Assembly: GCF_016065055.1 (NCBI RefSeq)
Contig: NZ_CP065856.1
Coordinates: 868,001 to 932,000 of the forward strand
Reading direction: 5' to 3'
Origin: Halosimplex litoreum
GTDB lineage: Archaea > Halobacteriota > Halobacteria > Halobacteriales > Haloarculaceae
Length of the DNA stretch: 64,000 nucleotides
Part shown: positions 1 to 8,804 of the stretch, piece after piece
Position numbering within the stretch: position 1 is the stretch's first letter
Layout: every line of letters begins with the position of its first letter
Notes under the pieces: generated by a model
Database searches by the model: none
What the model saw: only the letters and a program-made list of their open reading frames with translations
Told to the model about the DNA's origin: nothing
Translations under genes and position numbers: made by a program

Positions 1-1
1 G

Positions 2-931
2 GCGCGCATCGCCGGGTGGAACCTCCTCGGGGTCGCGCTGTTGGCCGTGATCCTCGCGCTCGCTCGACTGGCGCCCGGCGTCTCGATCCCGGCCTACGTC
101 GTCGTCGACGTGCTCGGGGTGAGTTCGGTCGCACACCTGCTCATCGGGTACAACGACGTGCGCCGCATCCGCGCGGAGGAGCTGGCTCGCCAGCGCCGCA
201 CGCTCGCGGTCGTCAACCGACTCACCCGGCACAACCTCCGCAACCGCACCCAGATCCTCACCGGCCACGCCGCCGCGCTCGCCGAGGAACTGGACGACGA
301 CGACCAGCGGGCCGCGGCCGAGACCATCCGCGCCACGGCCGCGGAGCTGTCCGACGTGGACGGCGAACTCGCCGCGATCCAGACGGCGCTCAACGGCGAC
401 CGCCCGACCGGCACGGTCGACCTCGCCGACCTGGTCGAGGACGTACTCGCCCCGTACCGCGACCGCTACCCGAACGGCGAATTCGCGATCGACGTCCCCG
501 ACGGCCTCGCTGTCCGCGGCGACGAGCAGTTGCAGGTCACGCTCGACCACCTCGTCGAGAACGCCGTGGAGCACGGCTCCACGAGCAGTCGGCCAGGGGC
601 CGACGACGCCGTCGAGCACGGCTCGACGAGCCCTGCTTCGCAGGCTCAGCAGGACGCCGTCGAGCACGGCAGCGACGGCGACCCGTACGTCCGCGTCTCC
701 GCCGGTCTGGACGGTGAAATCGCCAGGATCCACGTAACCGACCGCGGCCCCGGCGTCCCCGCCGACGAGGTCGCGGTGCTCACCGAGCAACGGGAGATCA
801 GTCAGCTCGAACACGGGAGCGGGCTCGGCCTGTGGGTCGTCAAGACCGTCGCCGAGCGCTACGGTGGCGACCTGTCCGTCGAGAACGACGAGGACGGCGC
901 CACGGTGTCGGTCGGCGTCCCGGCGGCCTGA
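2..931 (+). CDS. Sensor histidine kinase, 5' end outside window
   Basis: The frame is open to the first base of the window, so the N-terminus is missing. An internal TTG at 41 could be read as a start but is probably not the real one. Visible in order: two hydrophobic helices, a HisKA-type dimerisation helix with the phospho-acceptor segment LTRHNLRN, then an HATPase_c domain with an N-box (ENAVEHGS), a G1 box (DRGPGVP) and a G2 box (GSGLGLWVV). It should autophosphorylate on His and signal to a response regulator that is not in the window. Odd feature: the N-box is followed by a low-complexity insertion in which the phrase DAVEHGS recurs twice (DNA 604-679). The family assignment is firm; the signal sensed is unknown. 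Confidence 0.88.
   Translation, partial: ARIAGWNLLGVALLAVILALARLAPGVSIPAYVVVDVLGVSSVAHLLIGYNDVRRIRAEELARQRRTLAVVNRLTRHNLRNRTQILTGHAAALAEELDDDDQRAAAETIRATAAELSDVDGELAAIQTALNGDRPTGTVDLADLVEDVLAPYRDRYPNGEFAIDVPDGLAVRGDEQLQVTLDHLVENAVEHGSTSSRPGADDAVEHGSTSPASQAQQDAVEHGSDGDPYVRVSAGLDGEIARIHVTDRGPGVPADEVAVLTEQREISQLEHGSGLGLWVVKTVAERYGGDLSVENDEDGATVSVGVPAA
560..679 (+). repeat. In-frame repeat expansion at the kinase N-box
   Basis: Three related units begin near 560, 604 and 653, each coding for AVEHGS followed by T/S/D residues. The linker between the second and third units contains an imperfect hairpin at 628-647 (arms GAGCC-TGC and GCAGGCTC, loop TTC). All units keep the reading frame. Confidence 0.8.
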
Positions 932-946
932 ACGGGAGCGGGCCGG

Positions 947-2101
947 CTACTTCGGCGCCTGGTTGTACACGAGGTTGCGCTGGATGTCGTTGGCCCCCTC
1001 GTAGATGACGGGCACGCGCACGTCGCGGTAGACCCGTGCAACCCGACGTTCGGTGAGCACCGACCGGCCACCGTGGAGCTGCATCGCCTTCTGCGCGCAG
1101 TCGTTGGCCGTCTCGGTCGCCTTGAGCTTCGCCATCGCCGCCCAGAAGCCGGCGTCGTCGCTCCCGGCGACCTGGTCGGCGGCCCGCCAGGTCAGCGCGC
1201 GGGCGGCCTCGAACTCGGTTCGCATGTCCGCGAGCTTGTGCTGGACGGCCTGGAACTCGTCGACCGAGCGGCCGAAGGCCTCCCGGTCGTGGACGAAGTC
1301 CCACGCCTCCTCGATGGCCGCCGCCGCCATCCCGATGCCGTGGCCGCCGACGATGACCCGACCGTGATTGAAGAAGTCGGCCAGCATGTAGAAGCCCGCG
1401 CCTTCGGCCCCGATCAGGTGCTCCTCGGGCACCCGGCAGTCCTCGAGCGTGAGATGTGCCTGTTTCGACGCCCGGAAGGCCATCTTCTCGGGGATGTGCT
1501 CGGCGTTGTACCCCTCGGTGTCGGTCGGCACGACGAACAGCGAGTAGTTGCCGTACCTGTTGTTCTCGTCGTCGCCCGTCTTCGCGTAGACGGTCACCCA
1601 GTCGGCCTCGACGCCGTTGCCGATCCAGTACTTCTCGCCGTTCAGGACGTACTCGTCGCCGTCCTTCTCGGCGGTCGTCGACATCCCCGCCAGGTCGCTG
1701 CCGGTGTCGGGCTCCGAGACCGCGAGGCCCGTGATCTCCTCGTTCTCGGCGACGGGTCGAAGGAATCGCTCCTGCAACTCGTCGTCGCCGTGCTCTTCGA
1801 GGATCTCGGCACCGAAACTCGCCAGCTGGAGCGTCAGCGCGATGCCGGCGTCCGCGCGGTAGAACTCCTCGGCGATCGCCAGTACCTGCTCCAGCGAGAA
1901 GCCCTTCCCGCCGTACTCCTCGCCGATATCCTGGGCGACCAGCTCGGCGTCCATCCCCGCCTCCAGCACCTCCCGCGGGTACTCGCCCGATTCGAAGTAC
2001 GCCTGGGCGTTCGGTGCGATGTGCTCGGCCGCGAACTCCCGAGCCTGTCGCTTCACGTCGTGTGCCTCCTCGGGGACCGGCCGCTCGTCCAGTAGTTCCA
2101 T
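947..2101 (-). CDS. Acyl-CoA dehydrogenase
   Basis: This 384-residue flavoprotein oxidises acyl-CoA to trans-2-enoyl-CoA in fatty-acid or branched-chain amino-acid catabolism and passes electrons to ETF. Full-length family architecture is visible: an N-terminal helical domain, the central beta-domain signature VSEPDTGSDLAGM near 148-160, and a C-terminal four-helix domain with LHGG and the catalytic-base region IYEGANDIQRN, where Glu368 is the likely catalytic base. The start ATG at 2101 precedes MELLDERPVP. It is transcribed convergently with the kinase and ends 15 bp from it. Chain-length specificity cannot be read from the sequence. Confidence 0.93.
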   Translation of the reverse strand: MELLDERPVPEEAHDVKRQAREFAAEHIAPNAQAYFESGEYPREVLEAGMDAELVAQDIGEEYGGKGFSLEQVLAIAEEFYRADAGIALTLQLASFGAEILEEHGDDELQERFLRPVAENEEITGLAVSEPDTGSDLAGMSTTAEKDGDEYVLNGEKYWIGNGVEADWVTVYAKTGDDENNRYGNYSLFVVPTDTEGYNAEHIPEKMAFRASKQAHLTLEDCRVPEEHLIGAEGAGFYMLADFFNHGRVIVGGHGIGMAAAAIEEAWDFVHDREAFGRSVDEFQAVQHKLADMRTEFEAARALTWRAADQVAGSDDAGFWAAMAKLKATETANDCAQKAMQLHGGRSVLTERRVARVYRDVRVPVIYEGANDIQRNLVYNQAPK

Positions 2102-2198
2102 ACCCTCTCAAGGACCGGGAGCACCAAATAAACGCTGGCACGCTGACAAACCGACGGCGAGTTTATCGTTCACCAGTTTCGGGGCGCGGTCGGGAGCG

Positions 2199-3134
2199 TC
2201 ATCGACCGAGGAAAGCGACGACCCAGTCGAGGGCGTTCAGCGCGACCAGCACGGCGCCTTCCGGCCGGGAGAGTGCCCGCCCCGACCACAGCAGGACGGT
2301 CGTGACGACCGAGACGCCGAGTAGCCACAGCGTCCCGGTGAACGCCGCCGGGGCGACCGAGAGCGGGTCGAGGACGCTCGCCACCCCGAGCACACCCAGT
2401 GCGTTGAAGATACAGCTGCCGACGACGTTGCCGGCCGCCAGGTTCGCGCGACCGCGGTAGGCGGCCGCCAGCGAAGTGACCAGCTCCGGCGTCGACGTGC
2501 CCAGCGCGACGACCGTCGTACCGATCGCCCACTCGGAGATCCCGAGGTCGGCCGCGACGCTCGCCGCGCCGGTCACGAGGACGTGCGCGCTGACCACCAC
2601 AACCGCCAACCCGCCGAGGAGGCGTGGCGCGTCCGACGGGCGGAACTGTTCTGGGTCGGACTCCGGACCGAGCCCCTCGCCGTCCGCTCGTGCGAGGTGG
2701 ACCAGGTACCCCCCGAGCGCGAGGACCAGCAACGCGCCTTCGACCCGCGAGACGGTCAGGTCCCGCAGCATCACCAGCAGGACCAGCACGGTTCCGACCA
2801 TCAGAGCGCCGTCGCGGCGCACCAAGTCGGCGTCGACGGGCAACCGCCGGACCAGCGCCGTCCCCCCGAGGACGAACCCGAGGTTGACGACGTTCGAACC
2901 GACGACGTTACCGACGGAGATGTCGGCCTGACCGGTCAGCGCCGCGTCGACCGTGACGGCGAACTCCGGCGCCGAGGTGCCAAACGAGACGACGGTGAGA
3001 CCGATGACGAGCCCGGAGACGCCGAGTCGGCGGGCCAGCCGACTCGCGCCCGCGACGAACTGGTCCGCACCGACCCACAGACCGGCGACGCCGACCGCGA
3101 CGAGCAGTACGTCGTCGACGAGCGCGGTCACCAT
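2199..3134 (-). CDS. Sodium/calcium exchanger family (CaCA) membrane protein
   Basis: This 311-residue integral membrane antiporter has about ten hydrophobic segments. The two inverted alpha-repeats that define the CaCA superfamily are both present: one around SFGTSAPEFAVT and VGNVVGSNVVN, the other around ALGTSTPELVTS and AGNVVGSCIFN. The Glu in each PE pair would co-ordinate cations. The length matches the short archaeal/bacterial YrbG-like branch. It probably exchanges Na+ for Ca2+ across the cytoplasmic membrane; the exact ion pair is inferred from the family. Confidence 0.9.
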   Translation of the reverse strand: MVTALVDDVLLVAVGVAGLWVGADQFVAGASRLARRLGVSGLVIGLTVVSFGTSAPEFAVTVDAALTGQADISVGNVVGSNVVNLGFVLGGTALVRRLPVDADLVRRDGALMVGTVLVLLVMLRDLTVSRVEGALLVLALGGYLVHLARADGEGLGPESDPEQFRPSDAPRLLGGLAVVVVSAHVLVTGAASVAADLGISEWAIGTTVVALGTSTPELVTSLAAAYRGRANLAAGNVVGSCIFNALGVLGVASVLDPLSVAPAAFTGTLWLLGVSVVTTVLLWSGRALSRPEGAVLVALNALDWVVAFLGR

Positions 3135-3263
3135 CGAGTCGCACGTACGAACGACCCGGGATTAACGGCGTCGGTCGACGACCTGTGTAGGTGCCCCGGA
3201 CCCGGGCGTTGTCGGGAAGTGGCTCGGCGTGAACTGGACGACAGGCCGGGTCGAGGGACCCCC

Positions 3264-3866
3264 TCAGACCTCTATCTGCTGCATCAGCTCGACGAGTTCG
3301 TCGAGTTCGGGGAAGGTGTAGACCTTCACGTCGACGTTGGAGTCGGGCGCCTGGACGTGCGAGTCGAACATCAGTGCCATGTCCGAATCGCGGTCGCCGA
3401 CGAGGTCGTCGACCATCCCGCTGCCAGGACCGAAGATGAACGACGGCGGGCCGATGTCGATGGTGGTGTCGAGGACGTTCGCCCAGCCGTCGATGAAGCC
3501 GCTGGTCATGATGTTGCCGATCTCCTGGATCGCCGACCGCTCCATGTCGGTGAACCCGCTCGCGTTCGGGTCCGTCTCGCCCATGTCGCCGATCATCCCG
3601 TGGGAGAGCTCCTTCGCGCTCCCGGCTTCGAGCAGAAAGAGGATGTGACCGTGGGGCGGCTCGACCATCTCGATGCTGATGCCGATCTGCTCGGCGTGAC
3701 CGACGTGGGTCTTGATGTCCGGGATATCGATGAAGTTGATCTTGGTGATCTCCATCTCCGTCTCCATGCCCGTCATCTGGCTGAGGTGGTCCGCAACCGT
3801 GTTCCCGCCCTCCTTGGCCATCTTGTTGAACAACCCGAGTTTCCGGATATCTATCTTCAGACTCAT
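3264..3866 (-). CDS. cheC: CheC-type CheY-P phosphatase
   Basis: This 200-residue cytoplasmic chemotaxis protein should dephosphorylate CheY-P. Both CheC active-site signatures (E-x2-N) are intact: E19/N22 in MAKEGGNTVADHLSQMTG and E115/N118 in ERSAIQEIGNIMTSGF, so this is not a CheX- or FliY-like single-site form. The start at 3866 (MSLKID) is preferred over an upstream in-frame codon at 3908, because homologues begin close to this point and the extra 14 residues look like untranslated leader. It is isolated from other che genes here, as haloarchaeal cheC paralogues can be. Confidence 0.88.
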   Translation of the reverse strand: MSLKIDIRKLGLFNKMAKEGGNTVADHLSQMTGMETEMEITKINFIDIPDIKTHVGHAEQIGISIEMVEPPHGHILFLLEAGSAKELSHGMIGDMGETDPNASGFTDMERSAIQEIGNIMTSGFIDGWANVLDTTIDIGPPSFIFGPGSGMVDDLVGDRDSDMALMFDSHVQAPDSNVDVKVYTFPELDELVELMQQIEV

Positions 3867-3996
3867 TGGCGACCCTGCGAGGTGGGCAGGCGTTTCGACC
3901 CGACCCACATAAGCGGTCCCCCTCGATTTTCGTCAGCGAGACTCGGCGTCGGACGAACTGCGGCCGGCCGGCCCGACGGGCGGCCCGCTGAACCGA

Positions 3997-4686
3997 CTAC
4001 CGCTCGCGCTGACTGACCGCCACGCCCTCGCCCAGCGGCAAGAGCGTCGTCTCGAATGCGTCGTCGGCTTCGACCGCGTCGAGGTAGTCGGCGATGCCCT
4101 CGGTCATCCCGTTCATGCCCGAGCGGTCCGCGCCACCTTCGCCGCCGCCGTCCTCGCAGTACGCACGCAGGTCACCGGCGTCGATGGAGCCACCGGCGAC
4201 GACGTTGTCGGCGGCGACGATCCCGCCCGGCGCGACCTTTTCGCGGACGGCTTCGAACGCCTCGGCGTAGCGCTCCTTCTGGCAGTCGATCAGTACCACG
4301 TCGAACGGTCCCTCGTACGCATCGATCGTCTCGATGGCGTCGCCGTGTTCGAACGAAGCTCGGTCGGCGAGCCCGCCCCGGTCCACGTACTCGCGGGCCT
4401 GCTCGAGTTCGCCCGCGTCGATCTCGGTGAGCACGACCTCGCCGTCTTCGGGGAGTTCGCGGGCGAACCAGTACGCCGAGTAGCCGAAACCGGACCCGAA
4501 CTCGAAGACGCGCTCGGCGTCGGCGAAGCGGGCCAGCATCGCCAGCCACCCGCCGACGGCCGGCCCGACGTAGGGGAACCCCTCGTCGCGGGCCTGTTCG
4601 CCCATCTCGTCGAGTATCGCGTCGGGTTCGGGGCCCAGCGCGGTGGCGTACGATTCGAGGAACTCGGCTATCTCGTAGTCGGCCAT
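3997..4686 (-). CDS. SAM-dependent O-methyltransferase (class I, COMT-like)
   Basis: This 229-residue enzyme has the SAM-binding motif I VFEFGSGFGYSAYWFA, the acidic motif II LTEIDAG, and the methyltransferase-3 signature VVLIDCQKERYAEAF followed by GGIVAADNV. Those Asp residues bind Mg2+ or SAM in the caffeoyl-CoA / TrmR-like family. The start at 4686 (MADYEIAEF) is chosen because a longer reading would run into the divergent P450 gene and has no family-like sequence. The substrate is unknown. It shares an intergenic region of about 150 bp with the P450 gene. Confidence 0.85.
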   Translation of the reverse strand: MADYEIAEFLESYATALGPEPDAILDEMGEQARDEGFPYVGPAVGGWLAMLARFADAERVFEFGSGFGYSAYWFARELPEDGEVVLTEIDAGELEQAREYVDRGGLADRASFEHGDAIETIDAYEGPFDVVLIDCQKERYAEAFEAVREKVAPGGIVAADNVVAGGSIDAGDLRAYCEDGGGEGGADRSGMNGMTEGIADYLDAVEADDAFETTLLPLGEGVAVSQRER

Positions 4687-4834
4687 GGTCGGCGTTCGAC
4701 CGCCGGCCTGATAAGCGCCCTCGCCCCGGCGGGGCGTTCCGAGATCGTCCGATGGGGGGCTCGCCTCCGCTGCGGGACCGGCACGGTCCTCGTGCCGTCG
4801 AGAGATTGATGCCGATCCGACCGTAACCTCGAAT

Positions 4835-6208
4835 ATGTCACGGACGCCACCTGGCCCCAAGGGCGAGCCGCTGTTCGGGAGCAGCCGGCGGTACGCCAAG
4901 GACCCCTTCTCGTTCATCTCGGCGCTCGAAGAGACCTACGACGACGTGGTCAACTTCGACATGGGGCCGATGGAGACCTACATGGTCACCGACCCCACCG
5001 ATATCGAGCGGATCCTCGTCTCCGAGGCCGATTCCTACCGCAAGCCCGACTTCCAGAACGACGCGCTGGGCGACCTGCTCGGCGACGGCCTGCTGCTGAG
5101 CGAGGGCGAGACCTGGGAACGACAGCGCGAACTCGCCAATCCGGCGTTCCGGATGTCCCGATTGATGGGGATGGCCGACCGGGTCACCGGTCACGCCGAG
5201 TCGATGGTCGACGGCTGGGAGCCCGGCGACACCGTCGACGCCGAGATGGAGATGGCGCGAGTCACGCTGCACGTCATCCTCGACCTGATGATGGGCGTCG
5301 AACTCTCGGAGTCGCGGGTCGACACCGTACAGAACCAGCTCGATCCGCTCGGGCGGCGCTTCGAACCGGATCCGCTGCGCTTCGCGATGCCCGAGTGGGT
5401 GCCGATGCCCGGCGACGAGGAGTTCGAGTCGGCCGTCGCCGAGCTCGATTCGGTGCTCGACGACATCGTCGCGGCCCGACGTGGCCGCGCGGGTGTCGAG
5501 GGAGTCACGACGGTGCTCGACGCCCCGACCGAGGGCGACGACCCGCCGATGGACTTCCTGTCGGTCCTCCTCCGCGCCCAGGGTCGGGGCGAGCAGTCCG
5601 CGGAGATGCTCCGCGACGAGATGATGACGATGCTGCTGGCGGGCCACGACACCACCGCGTTGACGCTCACCTACACGTGGTTCCTGCTCTCGGAACATCC
5701 CGAAGCCGAGCGTCGGGTGCAGGACGAGGTCGACGAGGTCGTCGGCGACGACCGCCCGAGCATGGACCACGTCCGGGAGTTCGAGTATCTCGACTGGGTG
5801 ATCAACGAGGCGATGCGGCTGTACCCGCCCGTGTTCACCATCTTCCGCGAGCCAACCGAGCCCGTGGAGCTCGGCGGCTACCGCGTCGACGCGGGGTCGA
5901 CGCTCATGCTCCCACAGTGGGGCGTCCACCGCTCGGCCCGCTACTGGGACGACCCCGAGACGTTCGACCCCGAGCGGTTCAGCCCCGAACGCCGCGAGGA
6001 CCGACCGCGCTTCGCCTTCTTCCCGTTCGGCGGCGGGCCGCGCCACTGCATCGGCAAGCACCTCTCGCTGCTCGAGGCCAAGCTCATCGTCGCCACCGTC
6101 GTCTCCGAGTACGAACTCGACTTCCAGGGCGAGACCCCGCTGGAACTCATGCCGTCGCTGACGATGCACCCCCGCCAGACCATGGAGATGGAACTGATCG
6201 AGCGATAG
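4835..6208 (+). CDS. Cytochrome P450
   Basis: This 457-residue heme monooxygenase carries all P450 landmarks: the I-helix oxygen-activation motif AGHDTTA (about 268-274), the K-helix E325-x-x-R328 (EAMR), and the heme-ligand loop FPFGGGPRHCIG with Cys405. There is no N-terminal membrane anchor, so it is a soluble prokaryotic-type enzyme. No ferredoxin or reductase gene lies next to it, so the redox partner must be encoded elsewhere. The substrate is unknown. The start ATG (MSRTPPGPKG) is supported by the proline-rich N-terminus typical of the family. Confidence 0.93.
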   Translation: MSRTPPGPKGEPLFGSSRRYAKDPFSFISALEETYDDVVNFDMGPMETYMVTDPTDIERILVSEADSYRKPDFQNDALGDLLGDGLLLSEGETWERQRELANPAFRMSRLMGMADRVTGHAESMVDGWEPGDTVDAEMEMARVTLHVILDLMMGVELSESRVDTVQNQLDPLGRRFEPDPLRFAMPEWVPMPGDEEFESAVAELDSVLDDIVAARRGRAGVEGVTTVLDAPTEGDDPPMDFLSVLLRAQGRGEQSAEMLRDEMMTMLLAGHDTTALTLTYTWFLLSEHPEAERRVQDEVDEVVGDDRPSMDHVREFEYLDWVINEAMRLYPPVFTIFREPTEPVELGGYRVDAGSTLMLPQWGVHRSARYWDDPETFDPERFSPERREDRPRFAFFPFGGGPRHCIGKHLSLLEAKLIVATVVSEYELDFQGETPLELMPSLTMHPRQTMEMELIER

Positions 6209-6308
6209 CGCCGGCGGGGTCACCCCGACCGTCACGACCGCCAGCACCGGGCCACCGCAAACCCGTTCGGTACGTGATTTATCTGCCGGGCGTCCCAACG
6301 ATGGACCG

Positions 6309-6782
6309 ATGGTATCCACTGGCGAATCCGCACCCACGTTCACAGCGACGCTCGGCACGAGCGACCACGAAGACTTCGACCTCGCCGACCACGTCGGCGA
6401 CGGTCCGATCGTCCTCGCCTTCTTCCCCGGCGCGTTCACGCCCCCGTGTACCAACGAGATGGTGGCGTTCCAGGAGCGCCTCGACGACTTCCGCGGCGCC
6501 GGCGCGAAGCTCTTCGGCGTCAGCGCCGACTCGCCGTTCGCCCAGGGCGCCTTCCGCGAGGAACACGGCATCGAGTTCGACCTGATCAGCGACATGGACG
6601 GCGACACCATCCGCGAGTACGGCCTGGAGATGGACATCCCCGACCTGGGCCTCTACGGCAACGCCAACCGCGCCGTCTTCGTCGTCGACGAGGAGGGCAC
6701 CGTCGTCTTCGACTGGGTCGCCGACGAGCCCGCCGACGAACCCGACTACGACGCCGTCCTCGACGCCGTCGAATCGGCGTAA
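6309..6782 (+). CDS. Peroxiredoxin, AhpE/1-Cys type
   Basis: This 157-residue thiol peroxidase reduces H2O2 or organic peroxides. The peroxidatic motif PGAFTPPCT is present with Cys47, and no other cysteine occurs, so it must use a 1-Cys mechanism with an external thiol; gamma-glutamylcysteine is plausible in haloarchaea. The thioredoxin-like core and conserved ANRAVFVVDEEG strand are complete. It follows the P450 gene by 100 bp on the same strand but with its own upstream spacing; co-transcription is possible, not shown. Confidence 0.9.
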   Translation: MVSTGESAPTFTATLGTSDHEDFDLADHVGDGPIVLAFFPGAFTPPCTNEMVAFQERLDDFRGAGAKLFGVSADSPFAQGAFREEHGIEFDLISDMDGDTIREYGLEMDIPDLGLYGNANRAVFVVDEEGTVVFDWVADEPADEPDYDAVLDAVESA

Positions 6783-6837
6783 AACCGGCCGCTACTCCCG
6801 TTTTGCCGCCGTCGTTTCCGAACCCGCCGCTGCCCCG

Positions 6838-7146
6838 TTAGAGCCGCTCACGAGCCATCGGTCCGACGACCGGAAACTCGAAGGCCATCCCGTTGTACGC
6901 CGTCAGCATCGCGACGACCCAGACGACCGACACGACGTCGAAGTACAGGAACGGGACGAACAGCGCCGTGGGAAACAGGACGAGCAGCGCCGTCCCGAGG
7001 TAGACGCTCTAGAGCGTGTGAAACGCGTCGCGCTCGGCGGAGTCGGTGACGTACCGGATCACGAGCCCGCTCACCGGCATCACGAGATACGACAGCGCGG
7101 CCAGGCTCCGCCTGCTGCGCATCCGGTGGTTCGTCGCCTCACTCAT
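6838..7146 (-). pseudogene. Small membrane protein gene with in-frame amber codon
   Basis: Reading down from the ATG at 7146 gives 102 sense codons in a single frame, interrupted only by TAG at 7011-7009 (codon 46). The flanking residues read ERDAFHTL-stop-SVYLGTALL, and two or three hydrophobic helices follow. The pattern FH-x-x-Q-S is typical of the DUF4870/Tic20-like small membrane proteins, so the lost codon was probably CAG (Gln). The C-terminal half keeps normal codon bias and ends at TAA 6838, which suggests recent loss. Readthrough or a sequencing error are alternatives. Confidence 0.72.
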
Positions 7147-7271
7147 CCGTCGACACCTCGTAGCGTACCGATCCGGTCATCGTCGGAACCGTTCAGTTCG
7201 CTGTCGGATAACTCCTCGGTGTCGAGCGTCGGAACGGGGCGGAAAAGCGGGGTCGCGGAATCGACGAGCGG

Positions 7272-8804
7272 TCAGCCGAACAGAACGCTCGCGGCGTCGA
7301 AGGCGCTCGGCGAGAGGAGGCCGAAGGCGGGCAACAATGCGAACGTGACGAACGCGGCGATGACGACGGCGGCGTAGAGCGAACTCGGGTAGCCGCCGAG
7401 GTCGAAGTCGCCCTCGGGGTCCTCGATCCACATCGCCTTGACGACCCGGCTGTAGTAGAACAGCGACAGGGCGCTGTTGACGATGAGCGAGGCGGCCAAC
7501 AGCCACGCGCCGGCGTTGACCGTCCCGAGCAGCAGGTAGAGCTTCGAGATGAAGCCACCGCCGACCGGCAGCCCCGCGAGACTGAACAGGAAGATCGTCA
7601 TCGCGGCGCAGGCCAGCGGCGCCTGCTTCGAGAGGCCGTTGAAGTCCTGGAAGGTGCGGCCGACGCCCCAGTACTCGGTGAGCGCGAGGAACAGGAACGC
7701 GCCGGTGTTCATGAACCCGTAGACGAGCAGGTGCATCATGCTCGCACCGAGGACGAGTCCCTGGTCGGGGCCCGACAGCGCGGCCAGCCCGATGAGGACG
7801 TAGCCGGCGTGGCCGACCGAGGAGTACGCGAGCATCCGCTTGACCTTCTCCTGGGTCGCGGCGGCGAAGTTACCGACCGTCATCGTGACGACCGCGAGGA
7901 CGGTGACCGCGGTGACCCAGTCGACCATCGGGGCCGCTCCGGTCAGGCCGCCGACCTCGGGGAAGGCGGTGAGGAACACGCGGAAGGCGACGACGAACCC
8001 GGCGGCCTTCGAGGCCGACGAGAGGAACGCCGAGACGGGCGCGGGCGCGCCCTCGTACGCTTCGGGCGCCCAGAAGTGGAACGGGACGCTCGCGGTCTTG
8101 TAGGCGAACCCGAGCAGCATCATGATGACACCGACGCCGAGGACGCCGGCGGGGATCGCGGAGCCGGTAGCCAGCGCTTCGGCGACGGCCTCCAGCTGGA
8201 GGCTGCCCGTCGCCGCGTAGACGAGGCTGATCCCGTAGGCGAGCACCGACGACGACAGCGCGCCGACGAGGAAGTACTTCAGTCCGCCCTCGACGCTGCC
8301 GCGGTTGTTCTTGAGGAACGCGACCAGCGCGAACGACGGGAGGCTCGCGAGTTCGAGGCTGACGAACACGGTCGCGAGGCTGTTGGCCGAGGCCATCAGC
8401 GACATACCCGTCGCGGCCATGACGACCAGCCCGTAGTACTCGGCCTGATACTCCTGGCCTTCGAGGTAGTCGTAGCTCGCCAGCGTCACCAGCGCGGTCA
8501 CGCTGCCGACGATGACGACGAAGAACAGGCTCATCCCGTCGACGACCAGCGCGCCGCCGTACAGGTCGACGGCGCCCGTGCCGCGCGGTTGCCCGACGCC
8601 GGCCACGAGGAAGTAGCCGGCGACGAGGAACGCCGCGAGCGCGCCGACCGTCGAGACGGCCGCGAGGACCGCGTTGGAACTCGTCCCCGGCTGGGGCTCG
8701 ATGCTGTCCACGACGAACAGCAGCATGGCCGTCACGCCGAGGGCGATCGCCGGCGCCAGCGTGACCCAGTCGGCTACCTGGAAGCCCGCGATGTCGACTA
8801 CCAC
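7272..8804 (-). CDS. nuoN: NADH dehydrogenase-like complex I subunit N
   Basis: This 510-residue antiporter-like membrane subunit of the complex I-like proton pump has about 14 transmembrane helices and a proton-conducting core. It has the Mrp/NuoN signature with ANSLATVFVSLELASLPSFAL (conserved Glu) and the LVGALSSSVLAYGISLVY and KTASVPFHFWAPEAYEG segments. It is the last gene of the operon; its start overlaps the end of nuoM by 7 bp. Haloarchaeal complexes generally lack the NADH-input module, so the electron donor is uncertain. Confidence 0.94.
   Translation of the reverse strand: MVVDIAGFQVADWVTLAPAIALGVTAMLLFVVDSIEPQPGTSSNAVLAAVSTVGALAAFLVAGYFLVAGVGQPRGTGAVDLYGGALVVDGMSLFFVVIVGSVTALVTLASYDYLEGQEYQAEYYGLVVMAATGMSLMASANSLATVFVSLELASLPSFALVAFLKNNRGSVEGGLKYFLVGALSSSVLAYGISLVYAATGSLQLEAVAEALATGSAIPAGVLGVGVIMMLLGFAYKTASVPFHFWAPEAYEGAPAPVSAFLSSASKAAGFVVAFRVFLTAFPEVGGLTGAAPMVDWVTAVTVLAVVTMTVGNFAAATQEKVKRMLAYSSVGHAGYVLIGLAALSGPDQGLVLGASMMHLLVYGFMNTGAFLFLALTEYWGVGRTFQDFNGLSKQAPLACAAMTIFLFSLAGLPVGGGFISKLYLLLGTVNAGAWLLAASLIVNSALSLFYYSRVVKAMWIEDPEGDFDLGGYPSSLYAAVVIAAFVTFALLPAFGLLSPSAFDAASVLFG

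Noticed and set aside
6838-7146. TAG at 7009-7011 as pyrrolysine codon
   Set aside because: No pyl genes in the window and haloarchaea are not known to use pyrrolysine; nonsense mutation or sequencing error is simpler.
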